The notes: a model not told the origin generated them from the sequence alone. A DNA stretch of 64,000 nt from Scrofimicrobium sp. R131 (GCF_040256745.1 NZ_CP138335.1:868001-932000), one strand, 5' to 3'. Positions 8,974 through 17,255 are shown, counted from the stretch's first letter. Translations and numbers: made by a program.

Positions 8974-9453
8974 AGCCCGCTGCTTGACCACCTTGAGCAG
9001 GTAGAACAGCGCCACGATCCCGACCAGGGCCACGTAGGACCAGGGGTTTCCGGCCAGGGCCGTCACCGCTGCGGTCCAGACGGCCAGCAGCCCCAAACCG
9101 TAGAGAAAAGCCCAGGCGATGGCGCCCGGGATCATGGCCAGGGTGAAGCGGCGCCAGTTCATTCGCACCACGCCGGCCCCGGCAATGATGGCGGTTTGAA
9201 TGCCAACGGTCAGGAAGCACAGCGGGATGATGACGATTCCCCACCGTTCCAGCAGGGCGGCGCCCTTGCGGGGAGTGGGCCCGTCGAACCAGGCTGCCAG
9301 GCGGGCCTGCCAGCCGGTGGTTTTCTTGGTGCGGGCGGCGGCAGCCGGAAGGGTCCGCGCCAGCCAGTAGGTGCCTTGGGCGCGGCAGAAGACGACGACG
9401 AACAGGAAGCCGATCAGGAGGGGGCCGGATTCGGCCCAGGAGGGGACACTCAT
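8896..9453 (-). CDS. DedA-like membrane protein
   Basis: The 185-residue hydrophobic protein has about four membrane segments. The central pattern, a glycine-containing hydrophobic segment followed by MNWRRF and a second hydrophobic stretch, resembles the VTT/DedA fold of lipid-transport proteins. The canonical FxPGxR motif is not obvious, so the assignment is moderate. ATG 9453 overlaps the stop of the zur-type gene (ATGA), so it is probably the last gene of the metal operon. Its 3' end runs 78 bases into uppS on the other strand. Confidence 0.65.
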   Translation of the reverse strand: MSVPSWAESGPLLIGFLFVVVFCRAQGTYWLARTLPAAAARTKKTTGWQARLAAWFDGPTPRKGAALLERWGIVIIPLCFLTVGIQTAIIAGAGVVRMNWRRFTLAMIPGAIAWAFLYGLGLLAVWTAAVTALAGNPWSYVALVGIVALFYLLKVVKQRASRRLNQVDCPAKAPLPGTVSQEPLP

Positions 9454-9848
9454 GAGGAGGGGACCTTACTGTAGCACTGCTCGCAGAGACCAAAGATCTC
9501 CAGGAAGTGGGTGGGCTGGTGGAAGCCGTGTTCGGCGGCCAGGTTGTTCACCCAGGATTCGAGCAGCTCCGGCCTGATTTCCTCCACGCGGCCACAGGAC
9601 CGGCAGATCAGGTGGTGGTGGTGAGCTTCTTCAGTGCAGAGCCGGTACAGGATCTCCCCGTCCAGACCGCGAACCGTATCCACCTGCTGGTTGTCGACCA
9701 GGGTTTGCAGGTTGCGGTACACGGTGGCCAGGGATACCTTTTGGCCCGCTGAATGCAGATCGTCGTGCACCTGTTGAGCCGACCGAAAGTCACTCTGCTG
9801 GCTCAGCTGTTCTAGCACGGCGGCCCGCTGGCGGGTCATGCGTTGCAC
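9450..9848 (-). CDS. zur: Fur-family metalloregulator, Zur type
   Basis: The 132-residue repressor has an N-terminal winged helix (RMTRQRAAVLEQL…VSLATVYRNLQTL), a histidine-rich metal site (AHHHHLICRSC) and two CxxC pairs (CRSC and CEQC) for structural zinc. GTG 9848 is chosen because GGAAGGAGC precedes it at the right distance; an in-frame GTG at 9872 lacks such a site. Encoding directly behind a Zn/Mn-type ABC permease and ATPase suggests it controls zinc uptake. Zur rather than Fur is inferred from this context. Confidence 0.88.
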   Translation of the reverse strand: MQRMTRQRAAVLEQLSQQSDFRSAQQVHDDLHSAGQKVSLATVYRNLQTLVDNQQVDTVRGLDGEILYRLCTEEAHHHHLICRSCGRVEEIRPELLESWVNNLAAEHGFHQPTHFLEIFGLCEQCYSKVPSS

Positions 9849-9886
9849 TGGTGCTCCTTCCTGGGAAAACACTCACTATCATACAA

Positions 9887-9904
9887 GGTTAGGCTTCCCT
9901 AACC
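9887..9904. promoter_or_regulatory. Inverted repeat between the ABC permease and zur
   Basis: GGTTAGG and CCTAACC form a perfect 7-bp inverted repeat with a four-base spacer. It overlaps the permease stop and lies about 40 bases before the zur start. It could be an operator or an intra-operon hairpin. Its halves resemble DtxR half-sites, but their spacing differs from a DtxR box. Confidence 0.4.
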
Positions 9905-10749
9905 ACCTTTTCTCGGTGGTGGAGGTGCCACCTGCGCCACTGGCCCACGCCAACAAACATCAGGGCGTAGACCCCAATGGCCAGCATAACAATCATGGCT
10001 CCGGGGGAAAGGTCAACCGAAGTGGTGATCCAGAGGCCGCTGGCGCTCAGCACCGCCCCCAGGATCGAGGCCAGAGCCATCGTCTGGCGAAATGGGCGCC
10101 GCCACAGCTGCACGATAGCCACCGGAATGATCATCACCGCCGAGACCAGCAGTGCCCCCACCACCCGCATGGAGATGGCCACGGTCAGCGCGGACATAAC
10201 CGCAATCAGCATTGAGAGGCCCCGAACCGGCAGGCCTGACGTCTGCGCGAAATCCTCATCGTTGCAGACGGAAAACAGGGCCGGGCCCAGACCGACACCC
10301 AGAGCAATCACCACTGCGGCCAGCACCCCAATAATGGTGATGTCCATCCAGGTGACGGTGGCCAGAGAGCCAAACAGGTACGAGTTCAGCTGGGTGGAGG
10401 TGCCGCCGGCCACCCCCATCAGCAGGACGCCCCCGGCGATGCCGCCGTAAAACAGGATGGCCAGCGCGACGTCAGCGGAGGAGCGGCCCGAGCGGCGAAC
10501 CAACTCAATCACCACCGCGCCGATGATCGAGGTCAGGATCGCCCCGGGGATGGCCAGCTGATCGACGGGGACCAGGTTGGTGGCGGTGCCGACCAACCAC
10601 CCGAGGGCCACCCCGGTCAGGGCCACGTGCCCAATGCCGTCGCCAAGCATGGCCAGGCGCCGCTGAACCAGGTAGGTGCCGACGATGGGCGCAGACAGGC
10701 CGACGAGGACCGCGGCCAGCAGGGAGCGCAGCAGCAGTGTCTCAATCAT
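9889..10749 (-). CDS. Metal ABC transporter permease (ABC-3 family)
   Basis: The 286-residue inner-membrane protein is of the ZnuB/MntB type. It starts MIETLLLRSLLAAVLVG and has about eight predicted membrane segments. GTYLVQRRLAMLGDGIGHVALTGVALG near residue 24 is the family signature. The short C-terminal tail HLHHREK is histidine-rich. It overlaps the ATPase gene by four bases. No gene for a periplasmic-type binding protein is adjacent, so that partner must be encoded elsewhere. Confidence 0.92.
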   Translation of the reverse strand: MIETLLLRSLLAAVLVGLSAPIVGTYLVQRRLAMLGDGIGHVALTGVALGWLVGTATNLVPVDQLAIPGAILTSIIGAVVIELVRRSGRSSADVALAILFYGGIAGGVLLMGVAGGTSTQLNSYLFGSLATVTWMDITIIGVLAAVVIALGVGLGPALFSVCNDEDFAQTSGLPVRGLSMLIAVMSALTVAISMRVVGALLVSAVMIIPVAIVQLWRRPFRQTMALASILGAVLSASGLWITTSVDLSPGAMIVMLAIGVYALMFVGVGQWRRWHLHHREKVVREA

Positions 10750-11501
10750 TTGATCTCCAGGTTCATCCCGGGAGCCACCCCGCGCCGCGGCGGCTCGTGA
10801 TGGTGATGCTCCTCCTCGGTCAGGTGGGCGCCGTCGTGCACCAGGTGGCCCGAGGAGATCCGGAGTTCCCGGTCAATCAGCGGCCGCAATTCGCCGAGCT
10901 CGTGGAGCACGATCAGCGAGGTGTGGCCGGCCGCCTTCTGGGCGCCGATCACCCCGGCCAGGACCTCGCGGTTGTGTCGGTCCAGTCCGGTCAGTGGCTC
11001 GTCCAGCAGAAGCATTTGGGGCTGGCGGACCAGGGCGCGCGCGATCAAGGTCCGCTGCTGCTGGCCGCCGGAGAGCTGTTGGAAGATGTCCCGCTGGCGG
11101 GCGCGAAGTCCGACCAGTTCGAGAGCCTCGTCCACCTGGGCTTTAGAGCCGCGGGGGCGCCACCAGCGCCGGGGCCCCAACAGGCCGGTCTCGACGATTT
11201 CCCGGACCGAGCTGGAGATGCCCCCGCCGACCGAGTTTCGTTGCGGGACGTAGCCAATCTGCCCCCAGGGAACCTGGTGGACCGGCCCGCCCCCACCGGG
11301 CAGCTCCACCCCGAACAGGTTGATCTGTCCGCTCTGGTGGGGAATTAGACCCAAGAGTGCCTTGAGCAGGGTGGACTTGCCCGAGCCGTTGGCCCCGGTG
11401 AGGGCCACGCAGCTGCCCGCGGTGATTTCCGCACTGATTCCGTGCAGGATGGGGGCCGCGCCGTAACCGACCTCCAGCTCATGAAAGCTGATGGGTATCA
11501 T
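10746..11501 (-). CDS. Metal ABC transporter ATP-binding protein with His-rich tail
   Basis: This 251-residue ABC ATPase has Walker A TGANGSGKST, signature LSGGQQQRT and Walker B MLLLDEP followed by the H-loop VLHE. The tail contains EEEHHHHEPP, which suggests zinc binding. ATG 11501 is chosen over the upstream TTG 11537, because the upstream start would place a TTGACA -35 and a Zur-like box inside the gene. It is the first gene of ATPase-permease-zur-DedA on the minus strand. Confidence 0.9.
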   Translation of the reverse strand: MIPISFHELEVGYGAAPILHGISAEITAGSCVALTGANGSGKSTLLKALLGLIPHQSGQINLFGVELPGGGGPVHQVPWGQIGYVPQRNSVGGGISSSVREIVETGLLGPRRWWRPRGSKAQVDEALELVGLRARQRDIFQQLSGGQQQRTLIARALVRQPQMLLLDEPLTGLDRHNREVLAGVIGAQKAAGHTSLIVLHELGELRPLIDRELRISSGHLVHDGAHLTEEEHHHHEPPRRGVAPGMNLEIK

Positions 11502-11521
11502 GCTCCCATCCAACCCTCTAA

Positions 11522-11536
11522 TGAGAATGGATGTCA
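11522..11536. promoter_or_regulatory. Candidate Zur box at the metal ABC operon promoter
   Basis: TGAGAATGGATGTCA matches 11 of 15 positions of the actinobacterial Zur-type palindrome TGAAAATGATTTTCA. It overlaps a minus-strand TTGACA hexamer (11537-11532) about 30 bases before the ATPase start, a suitable place for repression by the Zur encoded in the same operon. The match was judged by eye. Confidence 0.5.
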
Positions 11537-11543
11537 ACTGGAG

Positions 11544-13421
11544 TTAGTTCTCCAAGGTTGAGAGATCCCCCTCGTCCTCTCCCAGGGCCCGCGCCCGCAG
11601 CACCCGGCGCATAATCTTGCCCGAACGGGTCTTGGGCAGCGTCTCCACGTAGATGATCTCCTCCGGCTTAGCAATCGGTGACAGGTGGTGGGAGACGTGG
11701 GCGCGAATGTCCTCGGTCATCTCCCTGGACCCGGCAAAGCCCGGATTCAAAACCGCGTAAACGTGAATGGCGTTGCCCTTGACCTCGTGGGGCAGGCCGA
11801 TGGCGGCCGCTTCCGCCACCGCCGGGTGCGAGGCCAGGGCCGACTCCACCTCGGCCGTTCCCAGCCGGTGGCCGGACACCTTGATGATGTCGTCGGTTCG
11901 CCCCAGCACCCAGAAGTAGCCATCCTCGTCTCGTCGGGCCGCGTCACCGGTGACGTAACGGTCGGCGGTCAGCGACCAGTAGGTGTCCACGTAGCGCTGG
12001 TCATCCTTGTAGATGGTGCGCATCATGGCCGGGTTGGGATGCTTGAGCACCAAGAATCCCTCCGTGTTATCCGGCACCGGATTCCCGTCCGCGTCGACCA
12101 CTTCGGCTTCCTGCCCAAACACCGGGTGTCCGGCAGAGCCGGGTTTCTGGGGCATCGAGGGCACCCCGGCGATCTGGAAAATGCCGGTCTCGGTCTGCCA
12201 CCAGGTGTCCATGATGGGGGCTTGCCCCTGGCCCACCACCTCGTAAAACCAGCGCCAAGCCTCCGGATTGATCGGCTCACCCACTGATCCCAGCAGGCGC
12301 AACGAACTCAGATCGTGCCGGTTGACCCAGGCGTCGCCAAACCGCATCAGCGAGCGGATGGCAGTGGGGGCGGTGTACATAATCGTGATCCCGAAGTGCT
12401 CTACCAGCGACCACCAGCGGTCCGGGTGGGGATAGGTCGGCCCGCCCTCGTACATGAAGATGGTGGCCCCGTTCAGCAGGGGACCGTAAATCAGGTAGGA
12501 GTGGCCAGTGATCCACCCGGCGTCAGCCGTGCACCAGTAGCGGTCCTCGTCGTGAATGTCGAAGGTGTTGCGCAAAGTGGTGTACGTGCCAACCATGTAG
12601 CCGCCGTGCGTGTGCAGGATGGCTTTCGGCGCCCCGGTCGAGCCGGAGGTGTAGAGGATAAACAGCGGGTGCTCGGAATCGACCTGGACGGTCTCGCACC
12701 GGCCGCGCGCAATAGGGAGCGCCGTCAGATCGTGGTACCAGTGGTCGCGGAGCGGGTCCATCGTCACTTCGGTGCCGGTCCGGCGCACGACCACCACGTT
12801 TTCGACCGTGGGGGAGAAGCGCACCGCCTCGTCCACGATCTCCTTCAGCGGGAAAATGGAGCCGTTGACCCAGGAGCCGTCCGCGGTGATGACGATCTTT
12901 GATTCGGAATCGTCAATCCGGGAGGTGAGCGCGTCGGCCGAGAAGCCGGCGAAAATCACCGAGTGGACCGCACCAATCTTGGCGCAGGCCAGCATGGCGA
13001 AGAAGACCTCCGGAATCCGCGGGAGGTAAATGGTTACCCGGTCCCCCTGCTGGACCCCCATGGCTTTGAGGACGTTAGCCATCACCTCGACTTCGCGATT
13101 CAGAGAGAAATAAGAGAACGTCCTGGTTTCCCGGCCATCTTCGGACTCCCACAGCAGGGCTAGCTTGTTCTTGCGCGGACCATCCAGGTGGCGGTCCACC
13201 GCGTTGGTGACAATGTTCGTCTTCCCACCCACAAACCACTTGTAGAACGGCTTATTCGAGTCGTCCAATACCTGATCCCAGGGCTGGGACCAGGTCAGCT
13301 CGGCTGCCTGGGCCGCCCAATAAGCCTGGGGATCGGCGGCTGCCTCTCGTTCCACCTTGGCCCAGTCCTGGACCCAGGCGTGATCGATCGTTTCTTGGTT
13401 GGGGTAGTAAACGGATGTCAT
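11544..13421 (-). CDS. acs: Acetyl-CoA synthetase
   Basis: This AMP-forming acetate:CoA ligase of 625 residues activates acetate to acetyl-CoA in the cytoplasm. The ANL motifs are YTSGSTGAPK (near residue 261), ADAGWITGHSYL, TWWQTETG, GRTDDIIKVSGHR, and the C-terminal PKTRSGKIMRR whose Lys is the catalytic and acetylation-regulated residue. ATG 13421 is chosen because GAGGAGG precedes it. It is followed at a short distance by the metal ABC operon on the same strand, but the Zur-like box suggests a separate promoter there. Confidence 0.96.
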   Translation of the reverse strand: MTSVYYPNQETIDHAWVQDWAKVEREAAADPQAYWAAQAAELTWSQPWDQVLDDSNKPFYKWFVGGKTNIVTNAVDRHLDGPRKNKLALLWESEDGRETRTFSYFSLNREVEVMANVLKAMGVQQGDRVTIYLPRIPEVFFAMLACAKIGAVHSVIFAGFSADALTSRIDDSESKIVITADGSWVNGSIFPLKEIVDEAVRFSPTVENVVVVRRTGTEVTMDPLRDHWYHDLTALPIARGRCETVQVDSEHPLFILYTSGSTGAPKAILHTHGGYMVGTYTTLRNTFDIHDEDRYWCTADAGWITGHSYLIYGPLLNGATIFMYEGGPTYPHPDRWWSLVEHFGITIMYTAPTAIRSLMRFGDAWVNRHDLSSLRLLGSVGEPINPEAWRWFYEVVGQGQAPIMDTWWQTETGIFQIAGVPSMPQKPGSAGHPVFGQEAEVVDADGNPVPDNTEGFLVLKHPNPAMMRTIYKDDQRYVDTYWSLTADRYVTGDAARRDEDGYFWVLGRTDDIIKVSGHRLGTAEVESALASHPAVAEAAAIGLPHEVKGNAIHVYAVLNPGFAGSREMTEDIRAHVSHHLSPIAKPEEIIYVETLPKTRSGKIMRRVLRARALGEDEGDLSTLEN

Positions 13422-13480
13422 CAAAAGCCTCCTCGTTGTGACTTAGGTCCTAGAATGACACAGTCACCGGAGGTTTGTCA

Positions 13481-14401
13481 TCAGCTGGTCGTCAGCGTCG
13501 CCACATACTCTCGCAGGACCCGCTCAGCCACCGGCGCCTCCATCGTGCCGACGGTAGCCAGGAGCGCGGGCCGCAGCCCGTCGGGCAAATCCGCCCCCGT
13601 CGACAGGTTGAGCACGTGCCCGCCGGCCACTTTCACCAGGTGGATGCCAGCGGCCACATCCCAGGGGCCGAACGACATGCCCAGCAGGGCTCCCTCCCAA
13701 CCGGCGGCCACCATGGCCAGGTCCAGGGCGCTGGCCCCGGTCCGCCGCACCACCATGTAGTTGGTGGTCAGGTCGGTGAGGTGGCGCAGAGCTAGGTCGG
13801 GCTCCACCAGCAGGGCGCGGCGGTTGGGGTAGTAGCTGACCAGCAGGGCCCCGTTCTCGGTCCGGGGCCCGCGCGAGTGCAACTCGGTGATCCGCCCCTC
13901 CCGGTCCACGTGCCAAGCTCGCTCCAGGTCTGCAGCAAAAAGTTCCCCGGTGTAGGGGATGGTGATGGCGCCCGCCACCACCTTTCCATCCAACTCGGCC
14001 GCCACCGACGTGCCAAAGTAAGTGGAGCCCGAGGCGAAGTTGGCAGTTCCATCGATCGGGTCCACCAGCCAGCGCACCCGTGCTCCCAGCCGGGCCAACT
14101 CCGGGTCAGCCGGGGTCGCCTCGCCCCCCTGTGAAGGGTCGGTGGAGGCCGGTTCCAGGGGGAGCACCTCCTCGCCCATCTCCTCTCCCAACAGCCGAGA
14201 GCCCGGAATCGCGCGCCCGAAGAACCGGCGCAAATCCGCCTCGACCGCCCGATCGTGGACCGTCACCGGGTCGTGCAAATCGCGCTTAGTCTCGTAGGAA
14301 GAGATGGTCCGAGCCACCCTCCGCAGGTAGGGGGCCACGCTGAGGGCGCCCGCCGATGCCAGGTCTGCCAGGCGCGCTGCCAGTTCCACTTTGGATGCCA
14401 C
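13481..14401 (-). CDS. Inositol monophosphatase-family phosphatase
   Basis: The 306-residue cytoplasmic Mg2+-dependent phosphatase carries the family motifs LLGEEMGEE, DPIDGTANF (near residue 116) and WDVAAGIHLVKVAGG near the C-terminus. Candidate substrates are inositol phosphate, histidinol phosphate or a nucleotide phosphate such as PAP; the sequence does not decide. GTG 14401 is chosen because an AAAGG lies upstream and the preceding frame has no family similarity; ATG 14434 is possible. An ino1 gene elsewhere in this window makes an inositol phosphatase role attractive. Confidence 0.85.
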   Translation of the reverse strand: MASKVELAARLADLASAGALSVAPYLRRVARTISSYETKRDLHDPVTVHDRAVEADLRRFFGRAIPGSRLLGEEMGEEVLPLEPASTDPSQGGEATPADPELARLGARVRWLVDPIDGTANFASGSTYFGTSVAAELDGKVVAGAITIPYTGELFAADLERAWHVDREGRITELHSRGPRTENGALLVSYYPNRRALLVEPDLALRHLTDLTTNYMVVRRTGASALDLAMVAAGWEGALLGMSFGPWDVAAGIHLVKVAGGHVLNLSTGADLPDGLRPALLATVGTMEAPVAERVLREYVATLTTS

Positions 14402-14672
14402 AATCTTGCCTTTCGAACGGTCTTCTGGTCCCATTGTGTTACTAGTCGAAGGAAAAAGACACCTTGCACGTGACCAAGTCCACCCGAACGAATGGGGTCG
14501 AATCGGGAAAAGACTTTGGGCCGACTGCCAGTCCGTGGCAGAATAGGGGACTGTACTCAGCCGCTGTTGACCCCTCTCATCTCGGTGGCTGTGTCCGGGG
14601 AAAGTGAACGCCGCGTGACCCACCGTGACGTTTCCAAGTACCAACCTGATTTGAGCTAGGAGTACCACACCA
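14402..14672 (+). promoter_or_regulatory. Intergenic region with rpsP promoter and leader
   Basis: This 271-base stretch separates the divergent phosphatase gene and rpsP. TTGGGC near 14515 and CAGAAT near 14539 are plausible -35 and -10 elements facing rpsP, leaving an untranslated leader of more than 100 bases. The leader includes GGTGG and CCACC segments that could pair. I see no gene in it. Confidence 0.4.
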
Positions 14673-15101
14673 GTGGCAGTTCGTATTCGTTTGAAGCGCA
14701 TGGGCAAGATCCATGCACCCTTCTACCGCGTCGTTGTCGTCGATTCACGCAAGAAGCGTGATGGCCGCGTCATCGAAGAGGTGGGCATCTACAACCCGAT
14801 GCCCAACCCGTCCATCATTGAGATTGAGTCCGAGCGGGTGCAGCACTGGCTGAAGGTGGGCGCGCAGCCCTCCGACACCGTCCGTCGCCTGCTGGTTCTG
14901 TCCGGTGACATCGCCCGGTTCAACGGCAAGGAAGACGCCGTCAGCCGGATCCAGGTTGCCAACGTGGACCGCGAAGCCGAGGCCAAGGAAGCGGTGGAAG
15001 CCGTTCAGGCCAACGCGCAGAAGGCCAAGGCTAAGGCTGCGGAAGAGAAGGCAAAGCAGGAAGTTGCCGAAGAGCCCGCCGCTGAGGCAGAAGGCGAGTG
15101 A
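14673..15101 (+). CDS. rpsP: 30S ribosomal protein S16
   Basis: bS16 is recognised from [29 protein letters not shown] at the N-terminus. The protein is 142 residues, longer than the 80-90 of many bacteria, because of an alanine- and lysine-rich C-terminal extension (about 100-142) that is common in actinobacteria. GTG 14673 is preceded by TAGGAG. Its stop overlaps the GTG codon just ahead of the khpA start, and khpA, rimM and trmD follow, the classical S16 operon. Confidence 0.97.
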   Translation: MAVRIRLKRMGKIHAPFYRVVVVDSRKKRDGRVIEEVGIYNPMPNPSIIEIESERVQHWLKVGAQPSDTVRRLLVLSGDIARFNGKEDAVSRIQVANVDREAEAKEAVEAVQANAQKAKAKAAEEKAKQEVAEEPAAEAEGE

Positions 15102-15103
15102 CC

Positions 15104-15337
15104 ATGCTAGCCGATGCTCTGGAACACCTTGTCTTAGGCATTGTTGACCATCCGGAAGATGTGCGCGTTTCGTCGCGGCGTCAACGGCGCGGTCAGCTGC
15201 TGGAAGTGCGGGTCAACCCGGAAGATCTGGGCCGGGTTATCGGCCGCAACGGCCGCACCGCGCGGGCGCTGCGCAAGGTCATCTCCGCATTGAGCACCGG
15301 CGGCTTTGTCCGCGTTGACGTGGTGGACGGCCACTAA
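15104..15337 (+). CDS. khpA: KH-domain RNA-binding protein KhpA
   Basis: The 77-residue protein consists of a single KH domain, with VIGRNGRTARALRKVI as the GxxG loop region. KhpA-type proteins bind RNA and influence cell division and envelope synthesis in Gram-positive bacteria. The order rpsP-khpA-rimM-trmD is conserved. ATG 15104 gives the best N-terminal fit; GTG 15098, overlapping the rpsP stop, is an alternative. Confidence 0.92.
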   Translation: MLADALEHLVLGIVDHPEDVRVSSRRQRRGQLLEVRVNPEDLGRVIGRNGRTARALRKVISALSTGGFVRVDVVDGH

Positions 15338-15356
15338 GTCCACCGGACTACAGACA

Positions 15357-15392
15357 AAATGGTGGGTTCGACTCGGTTCGAACCCACCATTT
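15357..15392 (+). terminator. Strong hairpin between khpA and rimM
   Basis: A 15-bp perfect stem (15357-15371 with 15378-15392) closes a six-base loop. No U-run follows, so it may be an intrinsic terminator of partial strength, an RNA-processing site or a stabilising 3' structure that separates S16/KhpA expression from RimM/TrmD. The right arm contains GGTTCGAACCC, which resembles a tRNA T-arm, but no tRNA surrounds it. Confidence 0.65.
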
Positions 15393-15411
15393 CGCTATGG
15401 AAAAGGAAACT

Positions 15412-15924
15412 ATGACTCAGGAAAAACTGGTGGCTGGCATTGTGGGGGCACCCCGCGGGCTCCGAGGCGAGGTCAGCGTCATTTTGCGCACCGACCTGCC
15501 TGAGGAACGGTTCGAGCCGGGAACGACCCTGACCACAAACCGGCCCGAGTGGCCCGCCCTGACGGTTGAGTCGCTCGGCTACCACCGGGACCGGGCCTAC
15601 CTGACGTTCGCGGAGATCACCACCCGGGAGGAGGCGGAGGCGCTCAAGGGCGCTGAGCTGCTGGTTGATCCCGATCTGGAAGAGGAAGACGCCTGGTACG
15701 CCCACGAGCTGATCGGCCTTCGGGTGCTCGATTCTGAGGAACGCGAGCTGGGGGTGGTGACCGGGCTCCAGGTGGGACTGGCCCAGGACCTGCTCGAGGT
15801 GAAGGCGAACGGGCAGACCGTGCTGGTTCCCCTCGTGATTGAACTGGTGCCCGAGGTCGACCCGGCCGCCGGGATCGTGCGGGTCACCCCGCCGGACGGC
15901 CTGTTCCCGGGGAGCACCAACTAA
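15412..15924 (+). CDS. rimM: Ribosome maturation factor RimM
   Basis: RimM (170 residues) assists assembly of the 30S head around S19. The N-terminal domain starts KLVAGIVGAPRGLRGEV, the counterpart of the usual VGKIVxxHGLRGEV. The C-terminal PRC-barrel contains ELIGLRVLDSEERELGVVTGL. ATG 15412 is chosen because AAAAGGAAA precedes it; ATG 15397 would place that site inside the gene. Its stop overlaps the trmD start by one base. Confidence 0.95.
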   Translation: MTQEKLVAGIVGAPRGLRGEVSVILRTDLPEERFEPGTTLTTNRPEWPALTVESLGYHRDRAYLTFAEITTREEAEALKGAELLVDPDLEEEDAWYAHELIGLRVLDSEERELGVVTGLQVGLAQDLLEVKANGQTVLVPLVIELVPEVDPAAGIVRVTPPDGLFPGSTN

Positions 15925-17255
15925 TGCGGTTTGACCTGGTCACCATTTTCCCCGAGTACTTCCAGGTGCTGGACCTGTCGCTGCTGGGTCGGGCCCGGCA
16001 GCAGGGGTTGGTGCAGGTGGAGGTGTATCAGCTGCGCGACTGGGCAGAAGGCAAGCATCGCAGTGTCGACGACGCCCCGGCCGGTGGGGGCGCCGGAATG
16101 GTCATGCGGCCCGATGTCTGGGGGCGGGCCCTGGATCAGCTGTTGGCCGAGCCGGTGGCCGCGCCTGAAGCTGCGCCCGTGGCCGAGTCGGCAACCGGGC
16201 CGCGCCGGGTACTGGCCATTCCCAGCCCGGCCGGCGAACCCCTCACCCAGGCTCGCCTGGAAGACCTGACCGGTGCCGATCAGGTAATCGTGGCCTGCGG
16301 TCGCTACGAGGGTCCCGATGCTCGGATTGCGGAGCACTACCGCTCCATCGGGGTGGAGGTGCTGGAGTTTTCCCTCGGCGACTATGTCCTCAACGGGGGC
16401 GAGGTGGCCGCGCTGGCGCTGGTGGAGGGGGTGGGTCGACTCCTCGACGGTGTAGTGGGGAACCCGGACTCGCTGGTGGAGGAGTCGCACGCGGGGGCCG
16501 GGCTGCTCGAATACCCGGTCTACACTCAGCCGCGCCAGTGGCGTGGACTGGAGATTCCGCCGGTGCTGGCCAGCGGCAATCACGCCCAGATCGACCGCTG
16601 GCGCCGGGAACAGTCCCTGCGCCGCACTGCTGAACGGCGCCCCGAACTGCTCAGCCCGGAGGGGCTGTCCACCCCGGACCTCGAGGTGGTGGCCCGCGCC
16701 GGCTACCTGCTGGTGCCCCGGCGGGCCCGCGTCCACCTCCGCCCAGCCACCGGCGAGGACGTGCCGGCACTGGTCGCGCTGGCCCGGCGCACCTTCCCGG
16801 ACGCCTGCCCGCCCGAGGTGAGCGCCGAGGACATTGCGCACTTTATCGACGAGGAGTTCACGCCGGCGCGTTTCACTGCGCACCTGGCCAATCCGGACGC
16901 CTCCGTCTGGGTGGGGGAGGTCGAGGGCGAACTGGTGGCCTACACGCTCTGCTTCCGTCAGGCCCCCGCGGATTTGCGCGCGGCGCCCCCCGGAGCCGCC
17001 TACGTGTCCAAATGCTATGCGGACCCGAGCGTGCGCGGCTCTGGCCTGACCGGAGCCCTGCTGGACGAGGCGGTGGCCGACCTGCGCGCGCGGTGGGGAG
17101 TGGACTCGGTGGTGCTCGCCACCCACATTGGGAATCGGCGTGCCTCCAAGTTCTATCGGCGCCACGGCTTCAAGAAGCGGGGCCGGCGACACTTCCTGGT
17201 TGGCCAAACCGACAACATCGACGACGTCTTCGTGCTGGATCTCACGCGAGCCTAG
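15924..17255 (+). CDS. trmD: tRNA (guanine37-N1)-methyltransferase TrmD fused to a GNAT domain
   Basis: The 443-residue protein is a fusion. Residues 1 to about 262 are TrmD, which methylates G37 next to the anticodon and prevents frameshifting. Its motifs are TIFPEYF, CGRYEGPDARI, FSLGDYVLNGGE and the SGNHAQIDRWRR tail. From about 270 to 443 the frame continues into a GNAT acetyltransferase-like domain (VHLRPATGEDVPALV, then the acetyl-CoA loop VRGSGLTGALL, and ASKFYRRHGF). No stop or start signal separates them. TrmD alone is normally about 240-270 residues. The GNAT substrate is unknown. Confidence 0.93.
   Translation: MRFDLVTIFPEYFQVLDLSLLGRARQQGLVQVEVYQLRDWAEGKHRSVDDAPAGGGAGMVMRPDVWGRALDQLLAEPVAAPEAAPVAESATGPRRVLAIPSPAGEPLTQARLEDLTGADQVIVACGRYEGPDARIAEHYRSIGVEVLEFSLGDYVLNGGEVAALALVEGVGRLLDGVVGNPDSLVEESHAGAGLLEYPVYTQPRQWRGLEIPPVLASGNHAQIDRWRREQSLRRTAERRPELLSPEGLSTPDLEVVARAGYLLVPRRARVHLRPATGEDVPALVALARRTFPDACPPEVSAEDIAHFIDEEFTPARFTAHLANPDASVWVGEVEGELVAYTLCFRQAPADLRAAPPGAAYVSKCYADPSVRGSGLTGALLDEAVADLRARWGVDSVVLATHIGNRRASKFYRRHGFKKRGRRHFLVGQTDNIDDVFVLDLTRA

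Noticed and set aside
9887-9904. DtxR box
   Set aside because: Half-sites AGGTTAG and CTAACC are present, but the spacing is six instead of one base, so it does not fit the 19-base DtxR palindrome.
13481-14707. 408-residue version of the phosphatase starting at 14707
   Set aside because: The extra N-terminal 102 residues have no family similarity and run through the rpsP promoter region and into rpsP itself.
15358-15391. Possible tRNA T-arm (GGTTCGAACCC)
   Set aside because: It is part of a simple 15-bp hairpin; no anticodon or acceptor arms surround it.
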